A DNA stretch of 64,000 bases from Allium sativum (taxonomy: Eukaryota; Streptophyta; Magnoliopsida; Asparagales; Amaryllidaceae): positions 123,850,493-123,914,492 of the forward strand of contig CM060912.1 of the NCBI GenBank assembly GCA_030737875.1, written 5' to 3'. How positions within the stretch are numbered: the first letter of the stretch is position 1; each line of letters opens with the position of its first letter. Positions 24,480 through 36,301 of this stretch are shown here, piece by piece. The notes under the pieces were generated by a model that searched no databases, was not told the DNA's origin, and saw only the letters and a list, made by a program, of their open reading frames with translations. The translations under genes were made by a program, and so were the position numbers.

Positions 24480-27400
24480 TTACCAAGCAAAGAGTTCTGG
24501 GTGTGACTTCCTAATGTTCTCCTCTGTCTCCCAAGTACAATCTTTCTCGTCCTCGCTCCACTGTACCTTGACTAGCTTCACCGCCTTCCTTCGAAGTTGC
24601 TTCATGTCGTGCTCGACAATACGGGCCGGCTTGCGGTTCCCAACCGCCTCGGGTTCTACTTCGAAGTCCTCTAACTGATCAGGTGAAATAGTCATATCTG
24701 AGTCGTGAACGAACTTCCTTAGTTGGGAAACATGAAATACGTTGTGAACTCCCGCCATCTTCTCTGGTAAGTCAATCCTATATGCCAAATTCCCGACTAA
24801 TTCAAGAACAGGGAATGGGCCAACAAACCTTGGTGTCAACTTGCCTCTCCTGCTGAATCATATTACGCTCTTCAACGGAGAAATCTTGACAAACACCAAG
24901 TCGCCAACGGAGAATTTTACGTCCCTTCTCCTCTTATCAGCATAACTCTTCTGCCTATCTTGGGCAGCCTTCATTCGTTGTTGAATGGTCTTGATTCTAT
25001 TTGAAGTTTCCCTCACCACATCTGGTCCAAGCATAAACTTCTCGCCAGTCTCTATCCAACATGATGGTGAGTTGCATGGTCTTCCGTACAATGCTTCAAA
25101 CGGAGCCATACCGATACTGGATTGGTAGCTATTATTATATGCAAACTCTACTAGATGCAAATGGTCATCCCACGATCCACCAAAATCCAATATACATGCT
25201 CTCAAGAGGTCTTCCAAAATACGATTCACCCTTTCCGTCTGACCGTCGGTCTGAGGATGATATGCGGTACTGAGATGTAACTCTGACCCTAGAGCCTCTT
25301 GTAAGCTCTTCCAAAACTCACTAGTGAACAACGGGTCTCGGTCGCTCACAATTCTTTTAGGTACTCCATGAAATCTCACTACCCACTTCATATACAATTC
25401 TGCTAACTTAGCTGCCGTTCTGGTCGATTTGACTGGTATAAACCTTGCACTTTTAGTCAGTCGATCTACAATTACCCAAATGCTGTCATATCCCGATCTA
25501 GTCCTTGGTAATCCATCGATGAAATCCATCGAGACTTGCTCCCATTTCCATTCGGGAATTTCTAAGGGCTGTAACAACCCACTAGGCTTCTTTTGCTCGG
25601 CTTTAACTAGCTGGCAATTCATGCACTTGGATATAAACTTCCCAACGTCTCTTTTCATTCCTTCCCAGTAGTAAGTCCGTTTCATGTCTCTATACATTTT
25701 ATTACCACCAGGGTGTATAGTCAGCTTTGAGTGATGACATTCTCTAAGCACTTCATCCCTCAATCCATTGACATTGGGTACAACAAGCTTTCCATTCTTT
25801 CTAAGCCATCCATCTCGATCAAGCCCATACTTGTTCATCTCCTCATCGATACCCATCTCTAACTTGGAGATGATTTCCAATAGGTTAGGATCGTCCCTCT
25901 GACTTGAGCCGATCCGCTCAATCAAAGTGGGTCTGATCGTCAAACTTGCTAACATTTCTGGATCCAATTCGCACTTTGGTCTGAAATCAAACCCCGCGAT
26001 AAACTCCAGTTGCTTCCATTCAAGGAACATAGCCCCTAAGCGGGCATGTCTTCTACTCAATGCATCAGCCACCGCATTGCCCTTTCCCGGTGTGTATGCG
26101 ATGTCAAAATCATAGGAAGCTAAGAACTCTAACCATCTCTGCTGACGGAGACTCAGATCTTTCTGAGAGAAGAGATACTTTAACGACTTATGATCTGTAA
26201 ACAGCTCAAATCTTTCTCCCAAGAGATAGTGTCTCCACATCTTTAACGCGAACACGATTGCTGCCAATTCTAAATCATGGGTAGGGTATCTTCTCTCGTG
26301 CAGTTTCAATTGCCGACTTGCGTAAGCTACAACCCTACCTCCTTGCATCAATACAGCACCCAGTCCGGTACCACAGGCATCCGTGTATACCGTCATCTCT
26401 TCATCCCCTTTAGGAATGACTAACACTGGTGCGCTTGTCAACTTGTCCTTTAGATTTTTAAATGCATTCTCGCACCTTTCATCCCAGACAAAAGCTTGAT
26501 TCTTCTTGGTCAACTGGGTCAATGGTGCTGCTATCTTGGAGAAACCTTGGATAAACTTACGATAATATCCCGCTAACCCCAAGAAACTCCTTACATCTGT
26601 TGCATTCTTGGGCGTAGGCCAATCCTGTACCGTAGCCACCTTTGCCGGGTCCACGGCAATACCATTCTCTGATACAACATGGCCCAAGAACCTCACTTCC
26701 CTCTTCCAGAAGTGACACTTCGAAAACTTTGCTTTCAATTGGTGTTTTCTCAACACCTCCATCGCTACTCTTAAATGTTCCTTGTGTTCTTCCTCTGTCC
26801 TCGAATAGACCAAAATATCATCAACGAACACAAGGACAAACTTATTCAACTGATCTCTGAATACCCTATTCATAAGATCCACAAAATATGCCGGGGCATT
26901 AGTCAACCCAAATGGCATAACCAACCATTCATAAAATCCAGACGGCGTTCGGAATGCCGTTTTAGCTATACTCTCAGCTTCCACTCTAAGCTGATGGAAA
27001 CCGGTCGCGAGATCCAACTGAGAAAATATTCTCGCGCCACTCAACTGATCAAACAAATCATCTATCCGCGGTAGAGGATACTTGTTCTTCCTCGTCACTT
27101 TATTCAACTCGCGGTAGTCTACACACAAACGAAGGGAACCATCCGCCTTGGTAGCAAACACAACTGGTGCTCCCCATTCAGAAACACTCCTTCTGATAAA
27201 TCCCTTCTTCAAAAGATCGCTGACTTGCACCTCGAGCTCTCGCTGCTCCCTTGGTGCCATACGACGAAGTGGCATCACTATAGGCCTGGCATCTTTTACC
27301 AAATCAATATGAAACTCAATCTCTCGGTGTGGTGGAAGTCCGGTCACTTCTTCGAAAACATCCGGATACTGGCCAACTACGGGCAAACCTGACAACTCAC

Positions 27401-27809
27401 TATGCGGAATGTCGAGGGAGTTTAGAAAACTAGCCAATACCCCCTTACTGGGTAGACCACCAAACACTATCCTCCGCCCATCATCCGCTCTAGCTGTCAC
27501 CAACAAGCCCTCACAGTCTACCACCACCCCATATCTTTGGAGCCAATCTACTCCCAAAATAATGCCAAACCCAGTAAAGCCCAAAACAAAGCAATCACAA
27601 ACAAACATGCATCCATGACTCGATAAGACCACATTACGACAAATCATGCTAAGGCTAGTCGAACCACCAATCGGGTTCGTCACTACTAAAGGTCTATCGA
27701 CAATCTCGGGCTCCAATCCCAACCTATCTACCAGGTCACTAGATATGAAAGAACTGGAAGCTCCGGTATCAAACAAAACTCTAACAGGAACATCATAAAC
27801 CGAAAGCAT
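24480..27809 (-). pseudogene. Pol of element A: protease, RT, RNase H, integrase, chromodomain; stop-interrupted
   Basis: From 27809 the frame gives protease ([10 protein letters not shown], residues 11-20) and reverse transcriptase (residues about 215-335, with VDD at 329-331). RNase H follows ([21 protein letters not shown]), then integrase (CMNCQ zinc finger, [27 protein letters not shown]). A TGA at 24860-24858 interrupts the frame after PLKSVI. The same frame then continues (24839-24480) through PRFVGPFPV to a chromodomain-like end, VKVQWSEDEKDCTWE. The homologous position in element D is CGA (Arg), so this stop is a C-to-T change. All catalytic motifs upstream remain intact. It is about 66% of an active polyprotein and would lose the integrase tail. 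Confidence 0.92.
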
Positions 27810-27812
27810 ACC

Positions 27813-28856
27813 TTAAATGACGACATTCTTTCCCTTCTCCGCCGCTGTTGGGGCATTCGACGAAGAAGGAATAGCATTAAGGGCGTATGCTTTCACCATT
27901 TGCTTTTCCTTAGGGGGCTGTGGACACTTGTCCTTGTGATGTCCCATTTGGCCACAGTTGAAGCACTTCCTATCCGCTGGCTTGGCCCGACAATTACTAG
28001 CATAATGGCCCTTTTTACCACAGCTGAAGCACTCAACATCTTGCTTATTCTTTTTCTTCTGGCCATCCTTAGCTTGGTTCTGCTTTCTCTTATTCTGGGA
28101 ACCACCCTTGCCTCCACCACTTGCTTGTGGCTTTGGCTCATCTGCGGGTGTAACCTCAGTCTTCGACTTAGGATAGAGACTTTCTGACCTCAATGCTTTC
28201 CCTACGATCGACTCAAACGACTCATCGATGTGGTTAATAAGTCTTTCCCCCAAGTACTGATCCAAACCAGTTATGAATTTCTCATTCTTTTTCTCGGCAG
28301 TATCAATAAGAGATAACCCATATTTTGACAAAGTGTCAAATTCAGCAATATACTCCGAGACAGCCCTGCCATTCTGCTTGAGCTCCAAGAACTTCTTAAA
28401 CAGCACTGACTTCTGAGCAGCTGGAATGAACTTCTCACTGAAGCGAGCTTTAAACTGCTCCCAAGTAATCTGATCTTCGGGAGTAGCTGCCTTTATAGCA
28501 TTCCACCAATTCATTGCCCGCCCTTGCAGCTGACGGGACGCTAGCTTTCTCTTCATCGCATCTTCGATACCCAAATCCTCGAAGATACGTTCGCAACTAT
28601 CCAACCAATCTTGAACATCCGTGGCCGACTCCGTTCCGTGGAACGGCTTCCCACCAAGGCTAGTATAGTCCTTATTCATCTTGGCGAAGTCGACCCTCGG
28701 CGCCTGCACTATTGGACCACCACCATTTCTACCATTGGGAGCTGCCCTCTGTACATCTCTAAGCATCTCTCTCATGAGGTCAGTAAACATCGTCCTCATG
28801 TCAGCAGCATTCCCATTATTGGCTCCCCTGCCGGCACCTCTAGTATCTCGGCTCAT
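27813..28856 (-). pseudogene. Gag of element A, separated from pol by an in-frame stop
   Basis: The start at 28856 (MSRDTRGAGRG) is chosen because element D has the same MSR... start; the frame is open further upstream to 28919. The gag core includes GTESATDVQDWLDSCERIF and MNWWNAI. Two zinc knuckles are present, CFSCGKKGHYASNC and CFNCGQMGHHKDKC. The frame ends with TAA at 27815-27813, and the next codons (GGT ATG) continue in the same frame into protease. Element D has CAA (Gln) at this position, so the stop is probably a nonsense mutation rather than a programmed signal. Readthrough cannot be excluded from sequence alone. Confidence 0.88.
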
Positions 28857-29040
28857 CGTCAATCTGAAAAAGGAAATGATTAACGACTCCATAGTGGTGC
28901 TAGTGCAGTACGACTTCATCCTTATACTACTAATAGTATATATATATAGCTTTTAAAAACCAAAGTAATCACAAATACGCTCTCTCGTATACGTGTATTA
29001 TCTCTTCCTGATAACTTCCCTAGGTTAACTACGCAACCTA

Positions 29041-29056
29041 GAGCTCTGATACCAAA
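29041..29056 (-). other. Primer-binding site of element A (initiator tRNA-Met)
   Basis: The minus strand reads TTTGGTATCAGAGCTC right after the 5' LTR. Confidence 0.88.
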
Positions 29057-29538
29057 TGTGACGGCCCGCCCCGCACCAGCCTGCATTTCCTCCGAAAGTG
29101 CGCTGTACACATGTCCCGACTAGCACGGAACGGTCGCCAAAGAAAGGAAAGAAGGGAATGAACTAATCAAGGAACCTGTAGAATGTCTCACAGCGCATGG
29201 AATAAAATATAATAATAACATACTTGACATAAAACAGGTGAGACAGTGTATAAGCTGATAACTAATAATCAATGTCAACATCAGAGCAGCGGAAATCCAA
29301 ATACAGCTTATTACAACTTTCCAAATTTACTGTCTCTAATCAAAAGAAAACTAAAGTAGAAGATACACCACCAATGCCCAAGCAGTGATCTTCAACAATA
29401 CAGGGAGAATACTATATATATTACGTGGAAGCCTCCTGCTCGTCTCCGGATCATCTACCCGTGCATCACCAGCTAACCTGTCTCTAGTCTGCTCGTGTGA
29501 GCACCCAGAGTAATAAGAAGAGACATAAAACTCTGGGT

Positions 29539-29553
29539 CAGACATAAAGCCTG
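29539..29553 (-). other. Conserved LTR hairpin (element A, 5' LTR)
   Basis: CAGGC-TTTAT-GTCTG on the minus strand, about 480 bp from the LTR 3' end. Confidence 0.6.
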
Positions 29554-30181
29554 GTATGAGCGATAAGCATCTAAACAGAGTAATAACAGGTATACTAAAC
29601 CATACCTGAACCTAGACCTGCAACCAAAGAGTTAGTACCACATACCGTACAATGCCCTAAGGTGCCATAATGAATAGTGTAAAGAATGAGGGGGGTGGGG
29701 TGTGTATGTCATAGTGATAGCAAACAAACCATCCATAGCAACCATCCTCACATCTCTCACTCAGTGCGTAAAGCATACGACATCTACCACTTTGGAAACA
29801 CTAGACAAACTGAGGTAACGACGAATCCCGACTTGTAGAAACCCTGCTGTGACCAAGCCAAACACTTGGAGTCATGACCAAACATTTCAATGACCCACTT
29901 CATTGGTCGTAGCCCTTGGTTCTACCGATGCCATAATGGCCCTGAATCCGCCTTCGTACCTCCTACCATAGTGGTCCAAAGCTATAGACGTCGATAACCC
30001 CTTGGCACGCGTCCCGCAGCAAAGCCTAACCATGAAGCGAACTCGTTGATTCCCATCTAAATCTTGAGCTCTACTTCTCATTTGGACTTCCTTTGCATCT
30101 CGGGTTTGGTCGAATTGGAGTGGGTCTCCAGAAGAGTCATCACGAAGTAGTAAAAGTACACGTCCGGTTCCCCATGCTCGG

Positions 30182-30568
30182 TTCGGTTCGGATACGTTTC
30201 CCCGGTTCGGTTCGGAGTGCCACCATCTTCTGGGTTCGGGTCCTTCTCCCTCATGCGGTTCGGTTCGGTGATTCTGAAGCGGTTCGGTTCGGATACCCCA
30301 TAGCTTGAATGTCTCCGTCTCCGTCTCGTCAGCATCAGTTCGGTTCGGGTATTCGGTTCGGTTCGGAATATGGTATCCATGCTCCACTTTCTTCCACTTC
30401 AGTCCTCCTTGTCCCTTCCGATCCCACGCTACGCCCCTCCGATCCGATCAGGCCTTCCTTGTCGCCTCTTCACGTCATGCCCCAGAAAATACCACGCCCC
30501 GATCCGGTTCAGACATGTCCGATCCGATCCCTACCCGATCCGATCCCCTACCCGATCCGATCCGGATC
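30182..30568. repeat. CCGAA/GATCC pentamer tract in 5' LTR of A
   Basis: Second copy of the tract at 22908-23285. Confidence 0.85.
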
Positions 30569-31604
30569 TCTGTAGCATTTCCTGCAGCTTTTCTAGCGAG
30601 TGTTTTGCGCCATACGACGGCGTTTCGACCAATCTAACTATTCTAATCAATCATAAAACATACCATAGAGTCATAGCAACATAGCAAACTAACCACAAAC
30701 ACCAAAATAATGAATTCATATGTCAAGATGGATCAAATGTGCCCAAAACCCCTTATTTTCCCTTAAGCATGTTAAGTAAAACTAATCATAGGGTTAACAA
30801 AACTTAATCAAATCGAACCAAATTTCTAACAGAGGCATAAAATGTTATTTACGAATTTCTAAACATTTTTCCAGAATTTATTAGTGTATAAATTCGCTAA
30901 TCCTCACTAATTACCCTTAATTAACCGTAATTAGTGTCAAAATGATGCTATCACTCACCTTTGCCACAACTAGAACCCCAAAACTGAAATATTCTCTGAT
31001 TTGGTGCTGTTCCCAATCTTACACAGCAGCTCTACCTCGGTTCTCGTGCCAATACTCCTTGATTTGATGTTTGCTAAGCCTAATCTTCAATTAGAAAGTG
31101 ATTTTTGGGTGTTTTAGAGAGATTTAGAGAGTAGAGGCCATGGCTAGGTCAAGAGGAATGAAAGTGGCGGCTGGAAAATGTCTAAAGAAATGTTTTCTAA
31201 CCCTAATCAGCACCTATATCCCCCTAAACCCGAAATTCCCCTTGGGCCTAGCTGCTAATCACCCGGTTAAGCCCAATTAAGCTGTTTTTCACCATCTGAA
31301 ACTTGTTTCAGCCATATCTCCCAAACGGTGAGTTCGTTTGGCTAATGTGACCATTCTACGGAAAGAGAAACCATCATCCGGAGCCAATGGAAGTGGTTTC
31401 AGGTCAAAATTCCTTTCCAGTCAAAAGTTATGGCCAAAACAGTGATAACTAGGGGTAAAATGGTCATTTAAAAATCGGGAAAAATCATGAACATGGGAAA
31501 TGACCCCAATAGTCGTCCCCCAAAGTTACATGACCATACGACTTCGTATGTGACAGAAATAAATATTCTACGATCCTATGATGCGTAGAATGCGGGTCGT
31601 TACA

Positions 31605-31873
31605 CATACATACTGGAGAGAGACGCCATAAGACATGCTTTGTTCTTTTCCTTTGCCATGTTGAAAGCAACATTGCAAAATAAATCGAATAACTTCAATG
31701 GCTTGTCTATCAAGCAGAGCCCAATCTTCATCGTTAGTATTTTTTGACTTGTTTTTTGAGAGCGGTTGATAAAACTATTTCTGATATAGGTAATCATCAA
31801 TCTTCATTTTCCAAAATCCAAAGTCGCCTCCATCAAACTTCTCAATTTTCATCTTTCCTTCATCTGTCGCCAT
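31605..31873 (-). pseudogene. Ty1/copia relic C, segment 1: gag N-terminal part
   Basis: From a probable start at 31873 (MATDEGKMKIEKFDG), the minus strand gives the copia gag N-terminus: GFWKMKIDDYL, then EDWALLDRQAIEVI after a stop and frameshift. It continues to NVAFNMAKEKNKACLMASLS ending SSMY. Element A interrupts it here, with CATAC duplicated. The reading continues at 10680 with YENPSTSNKVHLMRRL. Together with the pieces at 9736-10680 and 4961-5573 this is one old element. Confidence 0.8.
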
Positions 31874-31912
31874 CATTCCCGCTCGAAATTGATTTCCTTT
31901 CTCACAAATTAT

Positions 31913-31925
31913 GGCTTTGATATCA
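31913..31925 (-). other. Degenerate primer-binding site of copia relic C
   Basis: The minus strand reads TGATATCAAAGCC, two mismatches from the initiator tRNA-Met site, 40 bases upstream of the gag start. Confidence 0.5.
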
Positions 31926-32256
31926 TTTTTCGGAAAATTACGCAAATTTTTCTATAATTAGATTTATGAAGAAAAAAAAATGAAATGTCATATGGTAAGA
32001 CACACAAATTATGGCTTACGTGTCCCAATCAAATTATAAATAAATAAAAGTATTATATTAAAATAATTAATAACATATATAATTATTACTTCACATTGTG
32101 AAATACAATGTCTAGAACTAACCATTTCACTTGACAATGTCTAATAAAGTTTGTGACATGTTATCTTCACAATTAATATAACATTACCATTGGAGATTGG
32201 TTTTTTAATGTAATACAAAATTGATGAAGTGTAAAATAATTTACAATAAAGTCTTA
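31926..32256. other. AT-rich non-coding stretch
   Basis: The copia relic's 5' LTR would be expected here, but no LTR terminus is recognisable. CACAAATTATGGCTT occurs twice, about 100 bp apart (31901 and 32002). Confidence 0.4.
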
Positions 32257-33467
32257 GAGCATCTCCAACCCACCTTTTTTTTAAATATGGATACCAAATC
32301 AGCAGTTAGACAAAAATATTAAATACTCTCTCCAATGGGGATGTCTATACAAAGTTAAAGATGAAAATGTGAAAGAAAATGCCTACCCTTGGACGTTAAA
32401 CATCACATTTTGAAACATGCCACAATATTATTTCTGTTACTGCTTCTTCTTGTCTCTCTTCTCTCCATCGTTGAAAAATCCCTCTCCTCTCATCCACTAG
32501 CAAAAATTACTACTCAGATCTACGAAATTTTATATTTCTAACACAGCGGTTCACCTTTTTTCATAATTAAACTATGTCAAGCTCTCTATTTATTGGTGCA
32601 AATTGCAAAAACCGAAAGCCTAACCAAAGATTTGTTGAGCTAAATAGGTATGCCGGGTGTTAAAATTACATGTATCATTCTTTTTCTTCTTCGAATTGAA
32701 GCCATGAATTCTCCTCTCCCTCTCCCTCTTCTGGTCGCGTTCTGCGAGATCTTTATCTCCATTTTTTTGGTACTTACTAGTATGTGAAAGAGGCTTGGGT
32801 AATTGTTGATGGGATAATGGATCTCGGGATGGTGTCAGTTCGGTTGATGACCGATGGCCATTGTTACTCAACTGAGCTATCATATTTGACTCGTATTATT
32901 TGCAAAGGTAGAGATAGACAATTCTATATCATTGACATCATCTTCTTTCCTGTCTCTATCCCTTTCATGCGTGGTAACCGGACGACCACAAGCCCACCGA
33001 CAAGCATTTGGACTTCATTGCGAGCATGCAAGACATTACGTAAAAGTTTTTTCACTCTTCGTTCTCTTGTAAATGTTTTTGACTCTGATCATTGCAATTT
33101 CCCAGCTGAACTATCATATATGAAATATGCTTGCACAATAATTTTACATCTATTCTGTTATGATAAGTCAATAAAAACAATAGAATAGTATATTCATTTT
33201 ACGTCTACTCTTCCTCCATTGATGAATGTTGTGCTTCGTGAGAGATGTTATATCTGCGTAAAGTTGTGTGATGCATCCACCAGTTTGGCCTTTTTAGTGG
33301 GAAAATAGAGCAATAATTTCAACCGTAAAATTAAAAAATAGTTTAGTGGCTTTTTTTTAGGATTGGAGCAAATTTTTAGTTGGCATTTTCAATCAGATTA
33401 ACATTGTGAAACATTGCATGCCACCTAGGATTTACAAGACACCACATTCATGAAAGGTTGGAGATGT
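32257..33467. mobile_element. Non-autonomous TIR transposon (CATCTCCAACC termini)
   Basis: GAGCATCTCCAACCCACCTTT at the left (32257) and GAAAGGTTGGAGATGTTA at the right (ending about 33467) form an inverted repeat, with TTA near both ends. Such termini and a 3-bp TTA/TAA duplication fit PIF/Harbinger-like elements, though other TIR families share CATCTCCAAC ends. The 1.2-kb interior has no transposase. A 134-codon frame (32784-33188) matches nothing I know. Confidence 0.5.
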
Positions 33468-33482
33468 TATAATGTGAGGTGT

Positions 33483-33484
<2 letters not shown>

Positions 33485-33562
<78 letters not shown>
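33485..33562. repeat. Compound microsatellite (AT)n(GT)n
   Basis: About 23 AT units followed by about 14 GT units, next to the right end of the preceding TIR element. Confidence 0.95.
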
Positions 33563-33563
<1 letters not shown>

Positions 33564-35131
33564 TGTGTTTGTGGTTAATTAAATGTCATTATCTTACATT
33601 AGTTTAAGCAGGCTCGGTCCTGGACGTAGGCCCACTAGACGTTGGCTTAGGGCCTCCAAGATTAGAGAGCCTCGAAATAAAAAATATATTATATGTATTT
33701 ATCCGTTATACTTAATAGTATTATATACAATATAACATTAGGTTCAATGGTTAGGTCGCAAAACCCTGCAAAATGTATGTTGGACGTGTTCAAAGAACAA
33801 TTCAAACAATTTTTTTTATTGAAATGATGGTCATGATATGCATAGATATTACTAATATGTAAGCTAACATTTTCTTCTTATATGAAGTAGTATAAAAAGA
33901 GGCACATATAAGTTGTTATTATACTTCCGGGCATCAATTGATTTCACCATAACTTATTCCCGTTTTTTTAATGTTTTTAAAATAAAAATAAAATTATAAT
34001 GCATGCATAATGATGAAACTAATTATTTCCTTCATGTCATGGTTTTCATACCCAACACTTACACAAAGACAACAAAATTATATAACAAATTTACAAAACA
34101 ATTTACTAACAACAGATGTATTTACAAAGATTACCCACTAATAAATGTCATGGTTTTTATGATAATTTACAAAAATAGTTACATCACTACTCAAAGGCTC
34201 AACACATGTATTTACAAAGAAAAGAGTATGCAAAGTGACAGTGATGTTGCTGACATTCTATAGAAAATTATTTAAAAAATCATTTATGTTAGTCAAATAA
34301 AATGCAATCTCAATCCATCCTTACGTTGATGTACAGTTTTGAAATTTGCACTGGGTGTATTACAACATTTGGTATAACATGACCAGTTATACACATATTT
34401 TCGGTTATTATTGTGGTAATGGTATTTGCAACAACGTAACAATGCACAAAGAATTTGTAATATTGCTCGTCATGTATAATAAAGTACAGTTCAACAATTG
34501 AAGAATATGTTCTATAAAAACAACGTGACTATTTGAGCCAAATGATTTTTTATATTTATTTTACAACAGAAAAGCTTAATAAGAGAGAGACAAGTATATT
34601 CTTAAAAGTTTAGGACCTGTACAACAGAAATGGAAAACAAAAGAAATAAAAGTTTTGATTGCTCACCAACATATTCCTAAATCATAGAAGAAGTATGCAT
34701 GCAATGCAAGGCTTCCAACTTCATCCTTGAAAAAGCTTAGAAGAGTTAAACATCAAATGGGTATGTAGGTCATAATACTAACAATCCAATTGTTTTAAAT
34801 TTTTTGTTACATAATGTGATTCCACATTGGACATGGATGACTGCATCGCGAAGAAAAGTAACATTGGTTATATTGACATTTCAGTAAGCCATTAACAATA
34901 CAACTTAGAAATATGTTGTGTCGGTTACATCCAAACTGATATAACCACAAAAATTTACAAAGAGAGAGACAAGCTTAATAAGAGATTATCATAAAAACAT
35001 AAAAGTCATTTATTTCACTTCTCCATATATTAGATATTTCTACAAAGATTACCCAGGAATAAAAATATTCAATTTGTGATAACCCCATATGTATAAGCCT
35101 AAAGTAACTTATGGTATGCAGGAAACCCATG
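33563..35131. other. AT-rich stretch without recognisable genes
   Basis: No frame with known motifs. The segment near 33610-33660 (GGGCCTCCAAGATT) loosely recalls a hAT-type terminus, without a partner. Confidence 0.4.
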
Positions 35132-35299
35132 TCACCTTCGACAATAGACCGGTAAGTGTTCATCGTGTGTTATATGAAGGTTAAGACGATGATCGGTTAT
35201 TAAAACTTCTTGCTCCCAACTTAAAGGTCCAAACTCATGTAATGCAACAATTACGTTATGGTATGTGCCTAGCTCCAGCTTATAAAGTTCATTTCCCAT
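35132..35299 (-). pseudogene. Possible ENT-domain gene fragment
   Basis: A 55-codon minus-strand frame starts MGNELYKLELGTYHNV and includes ALHEFGPLSWEQEVLITDHR and HITHDEHL. The pattern LE..Y..V..AL...GPLSWE.E.LIT..R..L.I...EH matches the EMSY N-terminal (ENT) domain as I remember it, found in plant EMSY-like and Agenet proteins that bind chromatin. The domain tail after EH is lost. GT follows as CGAAG|GTGACA, a possible splice donor. No further exon is visible nearby. It is probably an exon fragment carried by a transposon; the assignment is from memory and is tentative. Confidence 0.4.
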
Positions 35300-35465
35300 G
35301 TTATAATGACTATATCTACAGTGTTATGCTAATCATAAGGACTATCTCTAGTGCAAAATGCAAAATTCAAGAAGACATTAGTTGTGCGGGTACATGTACA
35401 TAACTAGATGCCCGGTTGGTCCTTTTAGAATTCATTAGAGATTTTCTCATACAAACACACCGTTG

Positions 35466-35650
35466 CTCATAGAAAAGGATATTACATGAATATTGATGTA
35501 TTGTTCTACAACGCCTTAAGTATCAAGATAGTATATAACAAAGACATAGTGACACATCATTGCTGATGGATTTCTCATAGAAAAGGATCATATGTGACCA
35601 TTTAAGTTTTGTCCTATAATACCTTGAGTATGAATACAGTGTGATGAAGA
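35466..35650. repeat. Degenerate direct repeat, about 108-bp period
   Basis: CTCATAGAAAAGGAT and following bases occur at 35466 and 35574, and both copies continue with similar TTGT.CTA.AA.(G)CCTT.AGTAT sequence. Confidence 0.55.
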
Positions 35651-35780
35651 TAGGCATAAAAATAAAAATAAAACAATATACCTTATCAAAAAAGAACCAT
35701 CTCCCTCCGATCCAAGATTTCCTAAGCTGAACATTTGAGTATGTTTGATGGTCACAACATGAACTTCTTGGTCGTAGATC

Positions 35781-35867
35781 GCCTAATTAGAGTTATACCT
35801 GACACGGCCGCCTAATTAGAGTTATACCTGACACGGCCGACAAATTAGAGTTATACCTGACACGGTT
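35781..35867. repeat. Three tandem copies of a 29-bp unit
   Basis: Units start at 35781, 35810 and 35839. The first two are identical; the third differs at a few bases. Confidence 0.9.
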
Positions 35868-36301
35868 CATCATCGCGGTCATGAGATACCATTAATAAAG
35901 TGACTTAAAAACATATTTTAATTTGTATAAGACCTTGATTTGATTTTTTACTAAATAAGATTTAGGGTCTTTATATTATGTGTATATATAGTGTGAAAAA
36001 GAATAAGATTTGACATTAAGAATTTTGTAGGGTAATAAGGCTAGGTTATTATTTACATGTACAAAGAGCATTAAAAATTTGTGATTTGAATTTAAGTTAT
36101 AAAATAGGTTTTCTTTCTAAAAGCAGACAATCTAGAACATAATCTAAAGTGCTAAATCGATCGAGAACACAATGCCTATGTTTAAGCTTTAAATCTCCAA
36201 ATTAAAATACTACAAACAAACCCAAATAGGAAAGTGCATCATTCCCAAATATTCAATAAAAAGATATAGAAAGCATATATAATAAGTAAGAGATATAAAA
36301 C

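Larger units (their letters stand above)
10681..31604 (-). mobile_element. Ty3/gypsy chromovirus 'A' (Tekay/Del-like), itself interrupted by element B
   Basis: The element is bounded by CATAC duplications at 10676-10680 and 31605-31609. Its termini are TGTGACGG and CGTTACA. The 5' LTR is 29057-31604. The 3' LTR is split into 10681-11284 and 22382-24325; both LTRs total exactly 2548 bp. Removing element B leaves about 9.8 kb. The LTRs differ at about 14 positions by eye (about 0.5%), so it is young but older than B. Internal order on the minus strand is primer site, gag, protease, RT, RNase H, integrase, chromodomain-like tail and polypurine tract. Two in-frame stop codons break the single frame. 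Confidence 0.93.
29057..31604 (-). repeat. 5' LTR of element A
   Basis: Intact 2548-bp LTR, TGTAACGACCC...GGGCCGTCACA on the minus strand. No strong TATA box is visible. Confidence 0.93.

Noticed and set aside
31214..31225. TATA box for element A LTR (GATATAGG on the minus strand)
   Set aside because: Weak match, not kept in the related element D.
33608..33690. hAT-type transposon end (GGCTCGGTCCTGG...GGGCCTCC)
   Set aside because: Only one loosely similar terminus, with no partner or target duplication.
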